Source: DASQVO01 sp035640715 (GTDB lineage Bacteria > Actinomycetota > Actinomycetes > Streptosporangiales > Streptosporangiaceae). Taken from it: a stretch of 18,866 bases of DNA. Below, piece by piece: positions 5,790 to 13,035 of the stretch (positions are counted from its first letter, which is position 1; the number at the start of each line of letters is the position of its first letter). The notes beneath the pieces are model-generated. The model worked only from the letters and a program-made list of their open reading frames with translations. It ran no database searches and was not told the origin of the DNA. Where the stretch lies: the NCBI GenBank assembly GCA_035640715.1, contig DASQVO010000574.1:1-18866 (forward strand), read 5' to 3'. The position numbers and the translations under genes were made by a program.

Positions 5790-7529
5790 CCGGCGTCCGC
5801 CGGGCCCGCCGGGCCCGTCCGAGCGCGGGCGCACCAGCGTGAACGTCTCGAACTTCGTGTAGTCCGGCGTCGGCGCCCCGGTCCGGCCAGTGGCCGGGTT
5901 GACGGGGTCGGCGCCCGGCGCGTGATAGTAGGTCACGGTGATGCTGGTCTGCCCGCCGCATTCTGTGCCGGGGTCGACGTCGAAGACGGCGATCCCGTAA
6001 CCGGTCGTGGTGTCCCGCTTCGCCGACCAGGTGGCGTCCTCTAGCGCGTCGGCGCCCGCCCGCGCGTATACCCCCGCCGTTGACGTCGGGGCCGGCCGGT
6101 TCGGCTTCGTGAACACCTTCGCCTGGCGGAGGCCGTCGCTGGTGTCGATGCCGTAGCTGTCGAGGTTAGCGCTGGTGCCGCCGCCGCCGAGGATCAGGTG
6201 AACCGTGCCCTGGCTGGTGTTGAACGTGCCGCTGTCGACCGTCGTGACCGGGTGCGGCCGGTAGGTCTGCACGGGCGCGCCGGTCGCGGCGTCCCGTCCC
6301 GCCATGCTGTCGTAACCGCGGACCGGGAAGGACCGCTCGTAGTCGTGGTCGTGGCCGCACAGCACCAGGTCAACCTCGTAGGCGTCGAACAGCGGCAGCC
6401 ACGTCTCGCGGATTCCCCGGTCGGACCCGTTCCCGGTGGCGGAAGAACTCGTCGCGTCCTGATGCATCTGGACGATGATCCAGTCAATCGAGTCATCGTC
6501 CCGCGCCGCCGCCAGGGTCCGGCGCAGCCACGCCGTCTGGGCGCCGCCCGAATACCCCCTGATGTAGAACGACGTGCCCGGCTGGATGGCCGCGTTGCCG
6601 GTGCTCGCCGCCGGGGTGAGCGGCGCGGGCCCGGCCACGGACGCGGCCGCGTCCTGGTAGATCACGTCGCTGGCATCGAGGGAGATGAACAGCGCAGCCC
6701 CCACCCTGAACGCATACCAGCGCCCCCGAAAGGCCGGTATCCCGTTGTCGGGCAGGAGATAGCGGGTGAGGTAGGAGTCATATCCTTGCGGCCCGTTGTT
6801 GAACTCCACCTCGTGGTTGCCCAGGCACGGCATCCACGGCCGGCGGGCCGCCGACGCCTGGTTGTTGTTCCCGAAGTCGCGCCAGACCTCCGGCTGCGAC
6901 GCCGGGTTCAGGTTGGCGTAGCACAGGTCGCCGTTGAGCAGATGGAAGAGCGGCCGGAACACCTCGACGGCGCCGACCGCGTAGGCGGACTGGCCGTAGG
7001 ACAGGACCCATCTGGTGTTCGGCGTGGCGAGGTCGCCGAAGCTGGTGAACCGGAATGCCGCACGGCCCGCCGGGGCGGTCCGGAAGCTGCCGGCGAACGG
7101 GCGGGCGGCGCTGGCGTCGTTGTCCGCAGTCACGGTGTAGCTGTAGCGGGTGCCGGGCCGCAGCCCGTCGACGCGTGCGTGATAGGCCCACACGGTCTCG
7201 CCGTTGATCCCGTCGGTGTAGCTGTGCTGCTGCGCGGGAACCGTCCGGCGCACGTCCACGTGCACCCGCGGATGAACCGCTGGCCCAGGTGATGCCCAGG
7301 AGACGACGACGCTCGTGGCGGGGTCGTCGCCCCAGGCCAGATGGACCTGTTCCGGCGTGCCGCTGGTCTCCGACGCGGCGGTGGACGCCATCGCGCGCGG
7401 TGCCTGCGCGCCAACCACGCCCGTGCCCGCGGCGGTCAGCAGGCCCGTGCCGCCGACGGCAGCGAGGACCTGCCGGCGCGAGAGGGGCAGGTGGTGGTCA
7501 GCCGGGTCGTGGTCAGCATTGTCGGCCAT
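5754..7529 (-). CDS. Tat-exported purple acid phosphatase-like metallophosphoesterase
   Basis: A 591-residue secreted phosphatase with a two-metal calcineurin-type active site. The Tat signal is SRRQVLAAVGG at 17-27 with a hydrophobic stretch to about 43. A fibronectin-III-like N-terminal domain of purple acid phosphatases covers about 60-150 (WAYHARVDGLRPGTRYSY). The metal motifs are in order: FGD at 164-166, NGDLCY at 199-204, GNHE at 237-240, QMH with His356, and GHDHDYER at 392-399. The spacing fits purple acid phosphatases, and the Tyr after GD is at the expected place for their Fe-ligand. The tail beyond LVRPRSD is a Gly/Arg/Ala-rich run that reads over the end of the rraA-like gene and is probably not part of the fold. 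No strong ribosome-binding site precedes the ATG. No PHO box was recognised upstream. Confidence 0.9.
   Translation of the reverse strand: MADNADHDPADHHLPLSRRQVLAAVGGTGLLTAAGTGVVGAQAPRAMASTAASETSGTPEQVHLAWGDDPATSVVVSWASPGPAVHPRVHVDVRRTVPAQQHSYTDGINGETVWAYHARVDGLRPGTRYSYTVTADNDASAARPFAGSFRTAPAGRAAFRFTSFGDLATPNTRWVLSYGQSAYAVGAVEVFRPLFHLLNGDLCYANLNPASQPEVWRDFGNNNQASAARRPWMPCLGNHEVEFNNGPQGYDSYLTRYLLPDNGIPAFRGRWYAFRVGAALFISLDASDVIYQDAAASVAGPAPLTPAASTGNAAIQPGTSFYIRGYSGGAQTAWLRRTLAAARDDDSIDWIIVQMHQDATSSSATGNGSDRGIRETWLPLFDAYEVDLVLCGHDHDYERSFPVRGYDSMAGRDAATGAPVQTYRPHPVTTVDSGTFNTSQGTVHLILGGGGTSANLDSYGIDTSDGLRQAKVFTKPNRPAPTSTAGVYARAGADALEDATWSAKRDTTTGYGIAVFDVDPGTECGGQTSITVTYYHAPGADPVNPATGRTGAPTPDYTKFETFTLVRPRSDGPGGPGGRRSRAASGAAVLG
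5801..5817 (+). terminator. Candidate GC hairpin after the rraA-like gene
   Basis: CGGGCCC-GCC-GGGCCCG is a perfect 7-bp all-GC stem beginning 12 nt after the rraA-like stop. It lies inside the coding sequence of the convergent phosphatase and is made by a 9-bp direct repeat, GCCGGGCCC twice at 5799-5816. It may end rraA transcripts, but this is only a structural match. Confidence 0.4.
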
Positions 7530-7786
7530 GCCGCGATCGTCGCCGGTACCGGTTAATCCCAGCTAGCCGAACGGGGGGTGGTCATCCATCCACGCATGAA
7601 CATTCCCGTGAACTAGGCCGACTACGCCGTGTGTCACGCCACCGGCATCCGCGTACGCGACATCCCGATCCGCATCGACCGCCTGATCGGCGGCCCCCCG
7701 GCTCCGAACGTCCGAAGACAGGCAGACGTTGCCGGTCGCGGCAGTAGCCGCGTTCCAGGGGGTCGTCTTGCCCCCGGCCAGCACAG
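7530..7786. other. 257-bp gap between nickel transporter and phosphatase (no gene seen)
   Basis: Nothing recognisable is encoded here. Two weak hairpins lie just past the nickel transporter stop in its reading direction. One is CAGCAC/GTGCTG at 7779-7799, with a 9-nt loop spanning the stop codon. The other is GGGGG/CCCCC at 7758-7775 with an 8-nt loop. Either could end that transcript. The promoter of the phosphatase should lie near 7530-7600, but no clear hexamers were found. Confidence 0.4.
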
Positions 7787-8896
7787 TCAGTCCGTGCTGT
7801 CGCAGGGGGTGGGCATCGTGGCGGCCCAGCGCTGCTCGACGCGGCCGAACCGCCAGACCCCCAGGGCGATGATCCAGGTAGCGACGAAGAGACCGACGAT
7901 GAAGAAGCCGAGGGAGTTGAGGTTCAGGCCGGAGACCCAGGTCCAGAACGGGCCGCCGAGACTGTACTCCTGCGCGATGAGGCCGAGGATCTCCACGGTG
8001 CCGATGATCAGCGCCACCGCCACCGACAGCCCGGTGATCGTGATGTTGTAGTACACCTTGCGGACCGGCTGGGAAAATGCCCAGCCGTAGGCGAAGTTCA
8101 TGAAGCAGCCGTCGATGGTGTCGAGCAGGCTCATCCCCGCCGCGAACAGTACCGGCAGGCAGAGGATCGCGTACCAGGGCAGCCCGCTGGCGGCGCCGGT
8201 GCCTGCCAGGACCAGCAGCGCGACCTCGGTCGCGGTGTCGAAGCCGAGGCCGAACAGCACGCCGACCGGGTACATCTGCCATGGCCTGGTGATCGAGCCC
8301 ATGAGCCGCCCGAAGATCCGGGTCATGAAGCCGCGCGCGTTGAGCTGCTCGTCCAGCGCGGCCTCGTCGAACTCGCCGCGGCGCATGCCAAGGAAGACCC
8401 GGACGATGCCCACCAGGATGATGATGTTGATGACCGCGATGAGGTAGAGGAACGTCCCCGAAATACCGGTGCCGACCACGTTGGTGATGTGGTGCAGCGC
8501 GGAGCCCCCGTTCTTCACCGGGCCCACGATCGCCCTGATGCCCAGGGAGAGCAGCAGCGACAGGACGAAGACGATCGTCGAGTGGCCTAGGGAGAAGAAG
8601 AACCCGACCGACAGTGGCCGCTGCCGGTCGGCCATGAGCTTACGGGTGGTGTTGTCGATCGCGGAGATGTGGTCGGCGTCGAAGGCGTGCCGCATGCCGA
8701 GCGTGTAGGCGGTGACGCCGATGCCGACCCCGAACGTCTTCGTGCCCAGGCTGTAGTGGGCGGGGGTGACGATCGCCAGCAGTGTGAACCAGCCGATCAC
8801 ATGCAGCGCGATCACGGCCGCCGTCATGCCGCCGGCCCGTGCCCACTCCGGCCTGCTGAGTGCCTGGCTCGCCTTGCTCACGCGGGTCAGTGTCAT
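7787..8896 (-). CDS. nicT: Nickel/cobalt permease of the NiCoT (HoxN/NixA/NicT) family
   Basis: A 369-residue integral membrane secondary transporter that imports Ni2+ (and/or Co2+) for nickel enzymes such as urease, Ni-superoxide dismutase or hydrogenase. The family signature RHAFDADHISAIDNTTR is at 69-85. The second signature LGHSTIVF is at 103-110, LGFDTATE at 217-224, and the last metal-pathway block GMSLLDTIDGCFMNFAY at 254-270. Hydropathy suggests about eight membrane helices. The frame is open to a GTG at 8902, but ATG 8896 fits a leaderless start, with TAGTCT 6 nt upstream. A Nur-like operator overlaps the putative -35, so repression by nickel is likely. The divergent neighbour is a broken DUF1905 gene. 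Specificity for Ni over Co cannot be read from the sequence. Confidence 0.93.
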   Translation of the reverse strand: MTLTRVSKASQALSRPEWARAGGMTAAVIALHVIGWFTLLAIVTPAHYSLGTKTFGVGIGVTAYTLGMRHAFDADHISAIDNTTRKLMADRQRPLSVGFFFSLGHSTIVFVLSLLLSLGIRAIVGPVKNGGSALHHITNVVGTGISGTFLYLIAVINIIILVGIVRVFLGMRRGEFDEAALDEQLNARGFMTRIFGRLMGSITRPWQMYPVGVLFGLGFDTATEVALLVLAGTGAASGLPWYAILCLPVLFAAGMSLLDTIDGCFMNFAYGWAFSQPVRKVYYNITITGLSVAVALIIGTVEILGLIAQEYSLGGPFWTWVSGLNLNSLGFFIVGLFVATWIIALGVWRFGRVEQRWAATMPTPCDSTD

Positions 8897-8902
8897 GATC
8901 AC

Positions 8903-8932
8903 AGACTAAACGCGGGATTAGCGCAGTTGCAA
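8903..8932 (-). promoter_or_regulatory. Candidate promoter of the nickel/cobalt permease gene
   Basis: Read on the minus strand, TTGCAA (8932-8927) is followed by an 18-nt spacer, then TAGTCT (8908-8903), 6 nt, and the ATG at 8896. The -10 fits TANNNT and the -35 is a partial match to TTGACA. The arrangement implies a leaderless mRNA. Confidence 0.45.
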
Positions 8933-8943
8933 ATAATTCGCAA
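8927..8943. promoter_or_regulatory. Nur-like box (nickel-responsive Fur-family operator)
   Basis: TTGCAAATAATTCGCAA is a 17-bp near-perfect palindrome (one mismatch per half). It fits the published Streptomyces Nur consensus TTGCAA-N5-TTGCAA with a single difference (TCGCAA in the second half). It overlaps the putative -35 of the permease gene, where a repressor would block RNA polymerase. The regulator itself is not in the window. Confidence 0.65.
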
Positions 8944-9340
8944 GTGGAGCTGCGCCCGGAACCGCCTAGCTCGCCCGGCCGGGTTGCCCGCCGCGTCCAG
9001 GTCACCATCAACTACCCGAGCACCGTCGGGTCCATGGGCGGCCGGTCCCTGATCCCGGTGAGCGCCGAGGTCCGCACGAAGGCAGGCGTCGCGGCCGGCG
9101 ACGAGGTAGACGTCGATGTCGTCGCGGACACCGAGCCGCGGAAGGTCGAGGTTCCCGAAGATCTCGTGGCCGCCCTGAACCGCGAGCCCGCCGCACGCCA
9201 GGCCTTCGAGCAGTTGTCCTACAGCGGCCAGCGCCGTCACGTACTCGCCGTCGAGCAGGCTAAGACCGCCCAGACCCGCCAGCGCCGCATCGACAACGTC
9301 GTCAGCGAACTGTCAGCCGCCCCGCCGAAGCGCCAAATGA
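8944..9340 (+). pseudogene. DUF1905/YdeI-family remnant (truncated, stop lost)
   Basis: The frame from GTG 8944 resembles the actinobacterial DUF1905 plus YdeI/OmpD-associated family over about residues 18-124. Recognisable parts are STVGSMGGRSLIPVSAEVR, GVAAGDEVDVDV, DTEPRKVEVPEDL and the helical tail SYSGQRRHVLAVEQAKTAQT. About 40 N-terminal residues normal for the family are missing, and a short gap follows VTIN. The frame has no stop where relatives end: it runs on to 9888, antisense to the aminotransferase, so a translated product would be 314 residues with a nonsense tail. The GTG directly abuts the Nur-like box and has no ribosome-binding site. I read it as a decayed gene. A rearranged but expressed protein is possible though less likely. 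Confidence 0.6.
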
Positions 9341-9393
9341 CCGCATGCCGCCACGTCGGGGCGGGAAGCCGGGCCACGGCCGCCGGGCGGTTA

Positions 9394-10776
9394 TCAGATC
9401 CTGTCCCAGGCCTCGGTGAGAACCTCGCGGAGGATGCGCTCCATCTCGTCGAAGTGTTCCTGGGTGCAGATGAGCGGGGGAGCGAGCTGGATCACCGGGT
9501 CACCGCGGTCGTCAGTCCGGCAGACCAGCCCAGCGTCGAACAGGGCGTGCGAAAGGTAGCCGCGGAGCAGGTGCTCGGATTCGGAGTCGGTGAACGTCTC
9601 ACGGGTGGCTTTGTCCTTCACCAGCTCGATGCCGTAGAAGTAGCCATCTCCCCGGATGTCGCCGACGATCGGCAGGTCGTACAGCTTCTCCAGGGTGGCG
9701 CGGAAGCCGGCCTCGTTGGTGCGGACGTTCCCGAGCAGGTCTTCCTTCTCGAAGATGTCCAGGTTGGCCAGGGCGACCGCGGCCGAGACCGGGTGACCGG
9801 CGAACGTGATGCCGTGCAGGAACGTCGTCGTCCCGCGGTTGAACGGCTCCATCAGCACATCCCGCACCAGCATGCCGCCGAGTGGTGAATAGCCTGACGT
9901 CAGGCCTTTGGCGAAGGTGATGATGTCGGGCTGGTAGCCGTACCGCTGCGAGCCGAAGTAGTAGCCGAGCCGCCCGAAGGCACAGATCACCTCGTCGGAG
10001 ACGAGCAGGACGCCGTAGTGGTCGCAGATCTCCCGCACGCGCTCGAAGTAGCCGGGCGGTGGCGGGAAGCAGCCGCCGGAGTTCTGCACTGGCTCGAGGA
10101 ACACCGCGGCGACCGACTCCGGGCCTTCCCGCAGGATGGCGCGCTCGATCTCGTCGGCCGCCCACCGGCCGAAGTCCGTCAGGTCATCGGCGACGAAATC
10201 GGGTGCACGGTAGAAGTTCGTGTTCGGCACGCGGACGCCGCCGGCCGGCAGCGGCTCGAACGCGTGCTTGATGCTGGCCAGCCCGGTGACCGCGAGCGCG
10301 CCCATCGACGTGCCGTGATAGGCGATGTCGCGGCTGATCACCTTGTACCGCTCCGGCTGGCCGATCAGCTTGAAGTACTGCTTGGCGAGCTTCCAGGCCG
10401 ACTCGACGGCCTCCGAGCCGCTGGTGGTGAAGAAGACCCTGTTCAGGTCGCCCGGGGCCAGGTCGGCGAGCCGCTCCGCGAGCTCGATCGCGCGCGGGTG
10501 CGCATACGACCACAGCGGGAAGTAGGCCAGCTCGGAAGCCTGGCGGGAGGCGGCGTCGGCGATCTCGGTGCGGCCGTGCCCGACCTGGCTGACGAAAAGC
10601 CCGGAGAGCCCGTCGAGGTAACGCTTGCCGTGGTCGTCGAAGACGTACGGCCCGGAGCCGCGCACGATCACGGGGACCTCGCTGCCGGAGTAGGCGGACA
10701 TCCGGGTGAAGTGCATCCAGAGGTGCTGCCTGGCCGCGTCCTGCATCTTCGCGCTCGTGTCGCGTGGAGTTGTCAT
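9394..10776 (-). CDS. Class III PLP-dependent aminotransferase (putrescine/omega-amino acid type)
   Basis: A fold-type I aminotransferase of the class III (omega-amine:pyruvate) group, 460 residues from ATG 10776. Numbered from the open-frame ATG at 10788 (4 more residues), the phosphate-binding TTSGSEA is at 121-127, YHG at 157-159, and EPVQNSGGCFPPPPGYF near 232-248. The Asp that pairs with the PLP ring is Asp265 in LLVSDEVICAFGR, and the Schiff-base lysine is Lys294 in FAKGLTSGYSPLGG. The group includes putrescine-pyruvate, beta-alanine-pyruvate and GABA transaminases. The polyamine context favours putrescine or a downstream omega-amino acid. ATG 10776 is preferred because GGGGA stands 5 nt upstream and it overlaps the Lrp stop as ATGA, implying translational coupling. 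Confidence 0.88.
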   Translation of the reverse strand: MTTPRDTSAKMQDAARQHLWMHFTRMSAYSGSEVPVIVRGSGPYVFDDHGKRYLDGLSGLFVSQVGHGRTEIADAASRQASELAYFPLWSYAHPRAIELAERLADLAPGDLNRVFFTTSGSEAVESAWKLAKQYFKLIGQPERYKVISRDIAYHGTSMGALAVTGLASIKHAFEPLPAGGVRVPNTNFYRAPDFVADDLTDFGRWAADEIERAILREGPESVAAVFLEPVQNSGGCFPPPPGYFERVREICDHYGVLLVSDEVICAFGRLGYYFGSQRYGYQPDIITFAKGLTSGYSPLGGMLVRDVLMEPFNRGTTTFLHGITFAGHPVSAAVALANLDIFEKEDLLGNVRTNEAGFRATLEKLYDLPIVGDIRGDGYFYGIELVKDKATRETFTDSESEHLLRGYLSHALFDAGLVCRTDDRGDPVIQLAPPLICTQEHFDEMERILREVLTEAWDRI

Positions 10777-11252
10777 CTGGTTCCCCATGAATAGGTCTGC
10801 TTGCGCAGCTTCAGGTACACGAAGGTCTCCGTGCTCGTCACGGACGGCACGGCACGGACCCTGCTGAGGATCTCCAGCAGGTGGTCGTCGTCCTCGCAGA
10901 CGACCTCAAGAAGCAGATCGAACGAGCCCGCCGTGATCACGACGTAGTCGATCTCCTCCATGCCGGCCAGGTGGTCCGCAAGTTTCTGCAGATCGCCGTC
11001 GCACTTGACGGCGATCATCGTCTGCCGCCGGAAACCCAGCGTGAGGGGATCCGTGACCGCCACGATCTGCATGACGCCGGCATCGATCAGCCGCTGCACC
11101 CGCTGACGCACCGCGGCCTCGGAAAGGCCGACGGCTTTGGCGATCGCTGCGTAGGGCCGCCTGCCGTCCTGCTGCAACTGCTCGATGATCCGCTTGGAGA
11201 TGTTGTCGAGCACTACGGGGGGCATTGGCGTCGGCCTCGGGCCATGCGCCAT
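10773..11252 (-). CDS. Lrp/AsnC family transcriptional regulator
   Basis: A 159-residue feast/famine regulator that binds DNA as a dimer or octamer and senses a small amine or amino acid. The winged helix-turn-helix covers about residues 16-65, with YAAIAKAVGLSEAAVRQRVQ around 34-53. The ligand-binding RAM domain covers about 75-150, including GSFDLLLEV at 109-117. The ATG has a strong AAGGAGGG ribosome-binding site 9 nt upstream. Its stop overlaps the aminotransferase start by 4 bp, and it diverges from the aldehyde dehydrogenase across a 170-bp promoter region. It probably controls both directions of the polyamine cluster and itself. Its ligand is inferred from position only. Confidence 0.93.
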   Translation of the reverse strand: MAHGPRPTPMPPVVLDNISKRIIEQLQQDGRRPYAAIAKAVGLSEAAVRQRVQRLIDAGVMQIVAVTDPLTLGFRRQTMIAVKCDGDLQKLADHLAGMEEIDYVVITAGSFDLLLEVVCEDDDHLLEILSRVRAVPSVTSTETFVYLKLRKQTYSWGTR

Positions 11253-11422
11253 GACTTACTCCCTCCTTTCAGCAACATGCTGCCATGTCCCGGCCTAATG
11301 TCAACCGATTCCGCAGATATTTGCAAGAATGGCGACTGAATCACTTGTACGTGTCCAAAAACTCTGCGAAGCTCGTCATATTCGGATAGGCGTGCGGCCG
11401 CACGGAGCGCAGGAGGCTGAGG
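11253..11422. promoter_or_regulatory. Divergent promoter region between lrp and aldehyde dehydrogenase
   Basis: A 170-bp gap, relatively AT-rich at 11295-11360, must hold promoters for both directions. On the minus strand a TTGACA (11304-11299) could be the -35 for lrp, but no good -10 follows at 16-18 nt. The Lrp protein probably binds here. Degenerate A/T-rich half-sites are visible but I cannot define an operator. Confidence 0.5.
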
Positions 11423-12850
11423 TTGACAGAGCTGAAGAATTTCGTGAACGGCAAGTTCGCCGACACCCGTGATGACCGGACCAGCGACGTCATCGACCCC
11501 AGCACCGGCGAGGCCTACGCGCAGGCTCCGGTCTCGGGGGCGGAAGACGTCGATGCCGCGCTTCGCGCGGCCGCCGATGCGTTCGGGACCTGGCGGGACG
11601 CGACACCGGCGGAGCGGAGCCTGGCCCTGCTCAAGATCGCCGACGCGGTCGAGGCGCGAGGAGAGGAGCTTGTCGCCGCGGAATGCCGCAACACGGGCAA
11701 GCCGGTGGCACTCACGATGAGCGAGGAGCTTCCCCCGGTCGTCGACCAGCTCCGGTTCTTCGCCGGGGCGGCGCGCCTGCTGGAGGGCCGGTCCGCGGGC
11801 GAGTACATGCGGGATCACACGTCCTTTGTCAGGCGGGAGCCGATCGGCGTGTGCGCGCAGGTGACGCCGTGGAACTACCCGCTGATGATGGCGATCTGGA
11901 AGATCGCCCCGGCGCTGGCCGCGGGCAACACCATCGTGCTCAAGCCTTCCGACACCACCCCGGTCAGCACCGTCATGCTGGCCGAGCTCGCCGCGGAGTT
12001 CCTGCCGCCGGGCGTGTTCAACGTCATCTGCGGCGACCGCGACACCGGGAGGGCGCTCGTCGCCCATGAGATACCGCAGATGGTCTCGATCACCGGATCG
12101 GTCCGCGCGGGCAGGGAAGTGGCGCAGGCGGCCGCCGCCGACCTCAAGCGCGTGCACCTGGAACTTGGCGGCAAGGCCCCGGTCGTCGTCTTCGACGACG
12201 CCGACGTCGCCGCGGCTGCCGAGGGAATCGCGGGGGCCGGCTACTTCAACGCGGGGCAGGACTGCACCGCGGCGACCCGGGTGCTGGCCGGCCCCGGCAT
12301 CGCGGCGGAGCTGACCGCCGCGCTCGCCGAGCAGGCGCGCGGCACCAAGGTGGGCGGCCTCGACGTGCCGGACGCCGACTACGGCCCGCTGAACAACCCG
12401 GCACAGCTCGCCCGGGTGGAGGGATTCATCGAGCGCACCCCGGAGCACGCCGAGGTCGTCACCGGCGGGCAGCGGCTCGGCGACCGCGGCTACTTCTACG
12501 CGCCGACCGTGGTCTCCGGCCTGCGGCAGCAGGACGAGATGATCCAGGACGAGATCTTCGGCCCGGTGATCACCGTCCAGCAGTTCAGCTCCGAAGACGA
12601 GGCGGCCGCGTGGGCGAACGGCGTGAAGTACGGGCTCGCCTCCAGCGTCTGGACGAAGGACCACGGCCGGGCGATGCGGATGGCGCGGCGGCTGGACTTC
12701 GGCGCCGTCTGGATCAACACCCACATCCCCATCGTGGCGGAAATGCCGCACGGCGGCTTCAAGCACTCCGGCTACGGCAAGGACCTGTCCATGTACGGTC
12801 TGGAGGACTACACCCGGATCAAGCATGTCATGAGCTATCTGGGCGGCTGA
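11423..12850 (+). CDS. NAD-dependent aldehyde dehydrogenase, gamma-aminobutyraldehyde dehydrogenase-like
   Basis: A 475-residue ALDH-superfamily enzyme. It is expected to oxidise 4-aminobutanal, or its gamma-glutamyl form, to GABA. VTPWNYP carries the oxyanion-hole Asn151, IVLKPSD the Lys174 of the NAD site, ITGSV the glycine turn at 223-227, LELGGKAP the general base Glu247, and GQDCTAATR the nucleophile Cys281. The C-terminal EMPHGGFKHSGYGKDLS is typical. Length and the GYFNAGQDC block match PatD/YdcW-type aminobutyraldehyde dehydrogenases. The betaine-aldehyde or PuuC-type specificity cannot be excluded. It starts with TTG behind an AGGAGG site with a 6-nt spacer. It is divergent from lrp, ends in a strong terminator, and stands before the Pot operon. 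Confidence 0.9.
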   Translation: MTELKNFVNGKFADTRDDRTSDVIDPSTGEAYAQAPVSGAEDVDAALRAAADAFGTWRDATPAERSLALLKIADAVEARGEELVAAECRNTGKPVALTMSEELPPVVDQLRFFAGAARLLEGRSAGEYMRDHTSFVRREPIGVCAQVTPWNYPLMMAIWKIAPALAAGNTIVLKPSDTTPVSTVMLAELAAEFLPPGVFNVICGDRDTGRALVAHEIPQMVSITGSVRAGREVAQAAAADLKRVHLELGGKAPVVVFDDADVAAAAEGIAGAGYFNAGQDCTAATRVLAGPGIAAELTAALAEQARGTKVGGLDVPDADYGPLNNPAQLARVEGFIERTPEHAEVVTGGQRLGDRGYFYAPTVVSGLRQQDEMIQDEIFGPVITVQQFSSEDEAAAWANGVKYGLASSVWTKDHGRAMRMARRLDFGAVWINTHIPIVAEMPHGGFKHSGYGKDLSMYGLEDYTRIKHVMSYLGG

Positions 12851-12876
12851 GCGGACGGGCAGGCGACCGTGGTGGG

Positions 12877-12902
12877 AGCGGGGCGGCGGGTGCCGTCCCG
12901 CT
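12877..12902 (+). terminator. Hairpin terminator after aldehyde dehydrogenase
   Basis: An 11-bp stem AGCGGGGCGGC/GCCGTCCCGCT with one G-U pair and a GGGT tetraloop starts 26 nt after the stop. It separates the dehydrogenase from the Pot transporter operon, so the latter needs its own promoter. Confidence 0.75.
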
Positions 12903-12945
12903 GTCAGCTGGGGTGTAAGGGGTCCGCGTTACAAGAAATTAACCG

Positions 12946-12979
12946 AATCAGTCGTCTTCAGCAGGGTTTGCTACTGATT
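12946..12979. promoter_or_regulatory. Inverted repeat in the AT-rich promoter region of the Pot operon
   Basis: AATCAGT (12946-12952) and its exact reverse complement ACTGATT (12973-12979) are separated by 20 nt. They lie in the only AT-rich stretch before potA (about 12930-12992). A dyad in that place is a candidate operator. No firm -35/-10 pair could be named. Confidence 0.35.
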
Positions 12980-13035
12980 TAGTTGATTTCCACCCGGAGG
13001 TCTGCCAGGATCTGAACCCTCAGCGCTGGTCGTTG

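Noticed and set aside
6198..7292. 364-codon plus-strand frame over the purple acid phosphatase
   Set aside because: Mirror of the catalytic frame on the other strand; composition is typical of a shadow and no domain is seen.
7563..8282. 239-codon minus-strand frame that would fill the gap after the nickel transporter
   Set aside because: Most of it is an out-of-frame shadow of the transporter. The part in the gap has no recognisable sequence and no ribosome-binding site.
9340..9888. Tail of the DUF1905-like frame as a genuine new domain
   Set aside because: It is exactly antisense to conserved aminotransferase sequence and has no family resemblance of its own.
11213..12826. 537-codon open frame on the minus strand over the aldehyde dehydrogenase
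   Set aside because: It is the antisense shadow of a well-conserved enzyme, rich in Arg/His/Gly/Asp, with no recognisable domain. Long antisense frames are expected at this GC content.
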